This document shows positions 5,997 through 6,667 of a stretch of 6,667 nucleotides of DNA, one piece after another. Source of the DNA: Saprospiraceae bacterium. GTDB taxonomy: Bacteria; Bacteroidota; Bacteroidia; Chitinophagales; Saprospiraceae. The position numbers were made by a program, and so were the translations under genes. Numbering within the stretch: position 1 is the first letter of the stretch; each line of letters starts with the position of its first letter. A model generated the notes under the pieces. That model saw only the letters and a list, made by a program, of their open reading frames with translations. It searched no databases and was not told the DNA's origin. The DNA is taken from NCBI GenBank assembly GCA_007134625.1, contig SLKL01000199.1, positions 1 through 6,667 on the forward strand. Reading direction: 5' to 3'.

Positions 5997-6667
5997 ATGA
6001 TCAGATTCATAACAATTGACGATGAGCCTTTGGCGAGGGAAGGTATTTTATTGAATGCCGAAGAGGTGGACTTTCTTAAACCGGTTGGAGAATTTGGCAA
6101 TCCCGTAAAAGCCAATACTTTTCTGCAAAAAAATGAAGTAGATCTGATGTTTCTGGATATTCAGATGCCGGGGATGAATGGACTTGAATTTTTAAAGAGC
6201 CTCAAAAATCCTCCACTTACTATTCTCACTACTGCCCATTCAGAATTTGCCCTTGAAGGATTCAACCTGAATGTAGTGGATTACCTCCTGAAGCCGGTAA
6301 GGATGGATCGATTCCTCAAAGCAGTCAACAAAGCAGCAGAATTATTTTACGCGAAAAAAACTACTCAAAAATCAGATCAGAAAGCATCGGAAACTGATGT
6401 ATCAACGGTTTTTATTAAGTCCAATAGAAAATACATCAAACTAAAAATCAGGGACATCATTTTAGTTGAAGGTATGAAGGACTATGTTATGGTACATACT
6501 GAGAATGAACGATATCCGGTTGCGATGAACCTGAAAACTTTTACCGCAAGCCTACCTGACACCACCTTTGCGCGAATCAATAAATCCTATGTCGTCAACG
6601 TGAATCACATCCGTGAGATAGCTGATAACCATGTAAAAATTGGGAAAGAGAACCTGAGCATTGGACG
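5997..6667 (+). CDS. LytTR-family response regulator (3' end outside window)
   Basis: This is the predicted phosphorylation-controlled transcription factor partnered with the kinase 12 bases upstream. The frame starts at the ATG at 5997 (MIRFITIDDEPLAREG) and stays open to the window edge, giving 223 codons; family members are usually about 230-260 residues, so little is missing. The receiver domain (about residues 1-115) has Asp8 and Asp9 in the acidic pocket, Asp54 in FLDIQMPGMNG as the phosphoacceptor, the switch Thr79, and Lys99 in YLLKPV. A charged linker (about 118-136) leads to the LytTR DNA-binding domain from about 138: FIKSNRKYIKLKIRDIILVEGMKDYV-like strands and FARINKSYVVNVNHI at 191-205. 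A nearby ATG at 5992 is out of frame and meets a stop after one codon. Target genes cannot be inferred here. Confidence 0.93.
   Translation, partial: MIRFITIDDEPLAREGILLNAEEVDFLKPVGEFGNPVKANTFLQKNEVDLMFLDIQMPGMNGLEFLKSLKNPPLTILTTAHSEFALEGFNLNVVDYLLKPVRMDRFLKAVNKAAELFYAKKTTQKSDQKASETDVSTVFIKSNRKYIKLKIRDIILVEGMKDYVMVHTENERYPVAMNLKTFTASLPDTTFARINKSYVVNVNHIREIADNHVKIGKENLSIG

Noticed and set aside
5783..6115. Minus-strand 110-codon frame spanning the kinase-regulator junction
   Set aside because: It lies antisense to the kinase G box and the receiver domain, both strongly supported, and its product has no recognisable motif.

Overview
The window looks like a housekeeping stretch of a Bacteroidota chromosome, probably a free-living or environmental lineage. 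The evidence is indirect. The dihydroorotase carries a DDQVHFREPGLTHK signature that I associate with Bacteroidota enzymes. None of the starts I call has a convincing Shine-Dalgarno sequence. One candidate TAnnTTTG-type promoter element is visible, and the right end holds a four-helix LytS-type kinase next to a LytTR response regulator. There is no plasmid, phage, CRISPR or defence gene content.

Layout from left to right. Positions 1-578 are an AT-rich stretch with no convincing gene. It holds a doubtful 68-codon frame, a perfect 18-bp palindrome, and a left-end segment that looks like the edge of some decayed or dispersed element. Positions 579-1916 (minus) encode a class I dihydroorotase (pyrC). 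A 73-bp divergent gap separates it from purK (1990-3132) and purE (3129-3632), which overlap by ATGA and form the two-enzyme AIR carboxylation module of purine synthesis. After a 99-bp gap comes a stand-alone RluA-type pseudouridine synthase (3732-4448). Positions 4449-4868 are a 420-bp non-coding gap containing two separate long inverted repeats. Positions 4869-5984 encode a membrane sensor histidine kinase of the LytS/YehU type. Twelve bases later, at 5997, begins a LytTR response regulator that runs off the right edge of the window.

How the genes work together. PyrC closes the dihydroorotate ring for pyrimidines. PurK makes N5-CAIR from AIR, bicarbonate and ATP, and PurE rearranges it to CAIR for purines. 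Their divergent promoters sit in a single short region, so joint control of the two nucleotide pathways is possible but unproven. The kinase and regulator form a self-contained two-component operon whose targets cannot be read from this window.

I found no clear undescribed system. The most unexplained signals are the two inverted repeats between the pseudouridine synthase and the kinase, and the odd sequence at the left end. The protein-coding genes are ordinary members of known families, with a few residue-level points worth checking.
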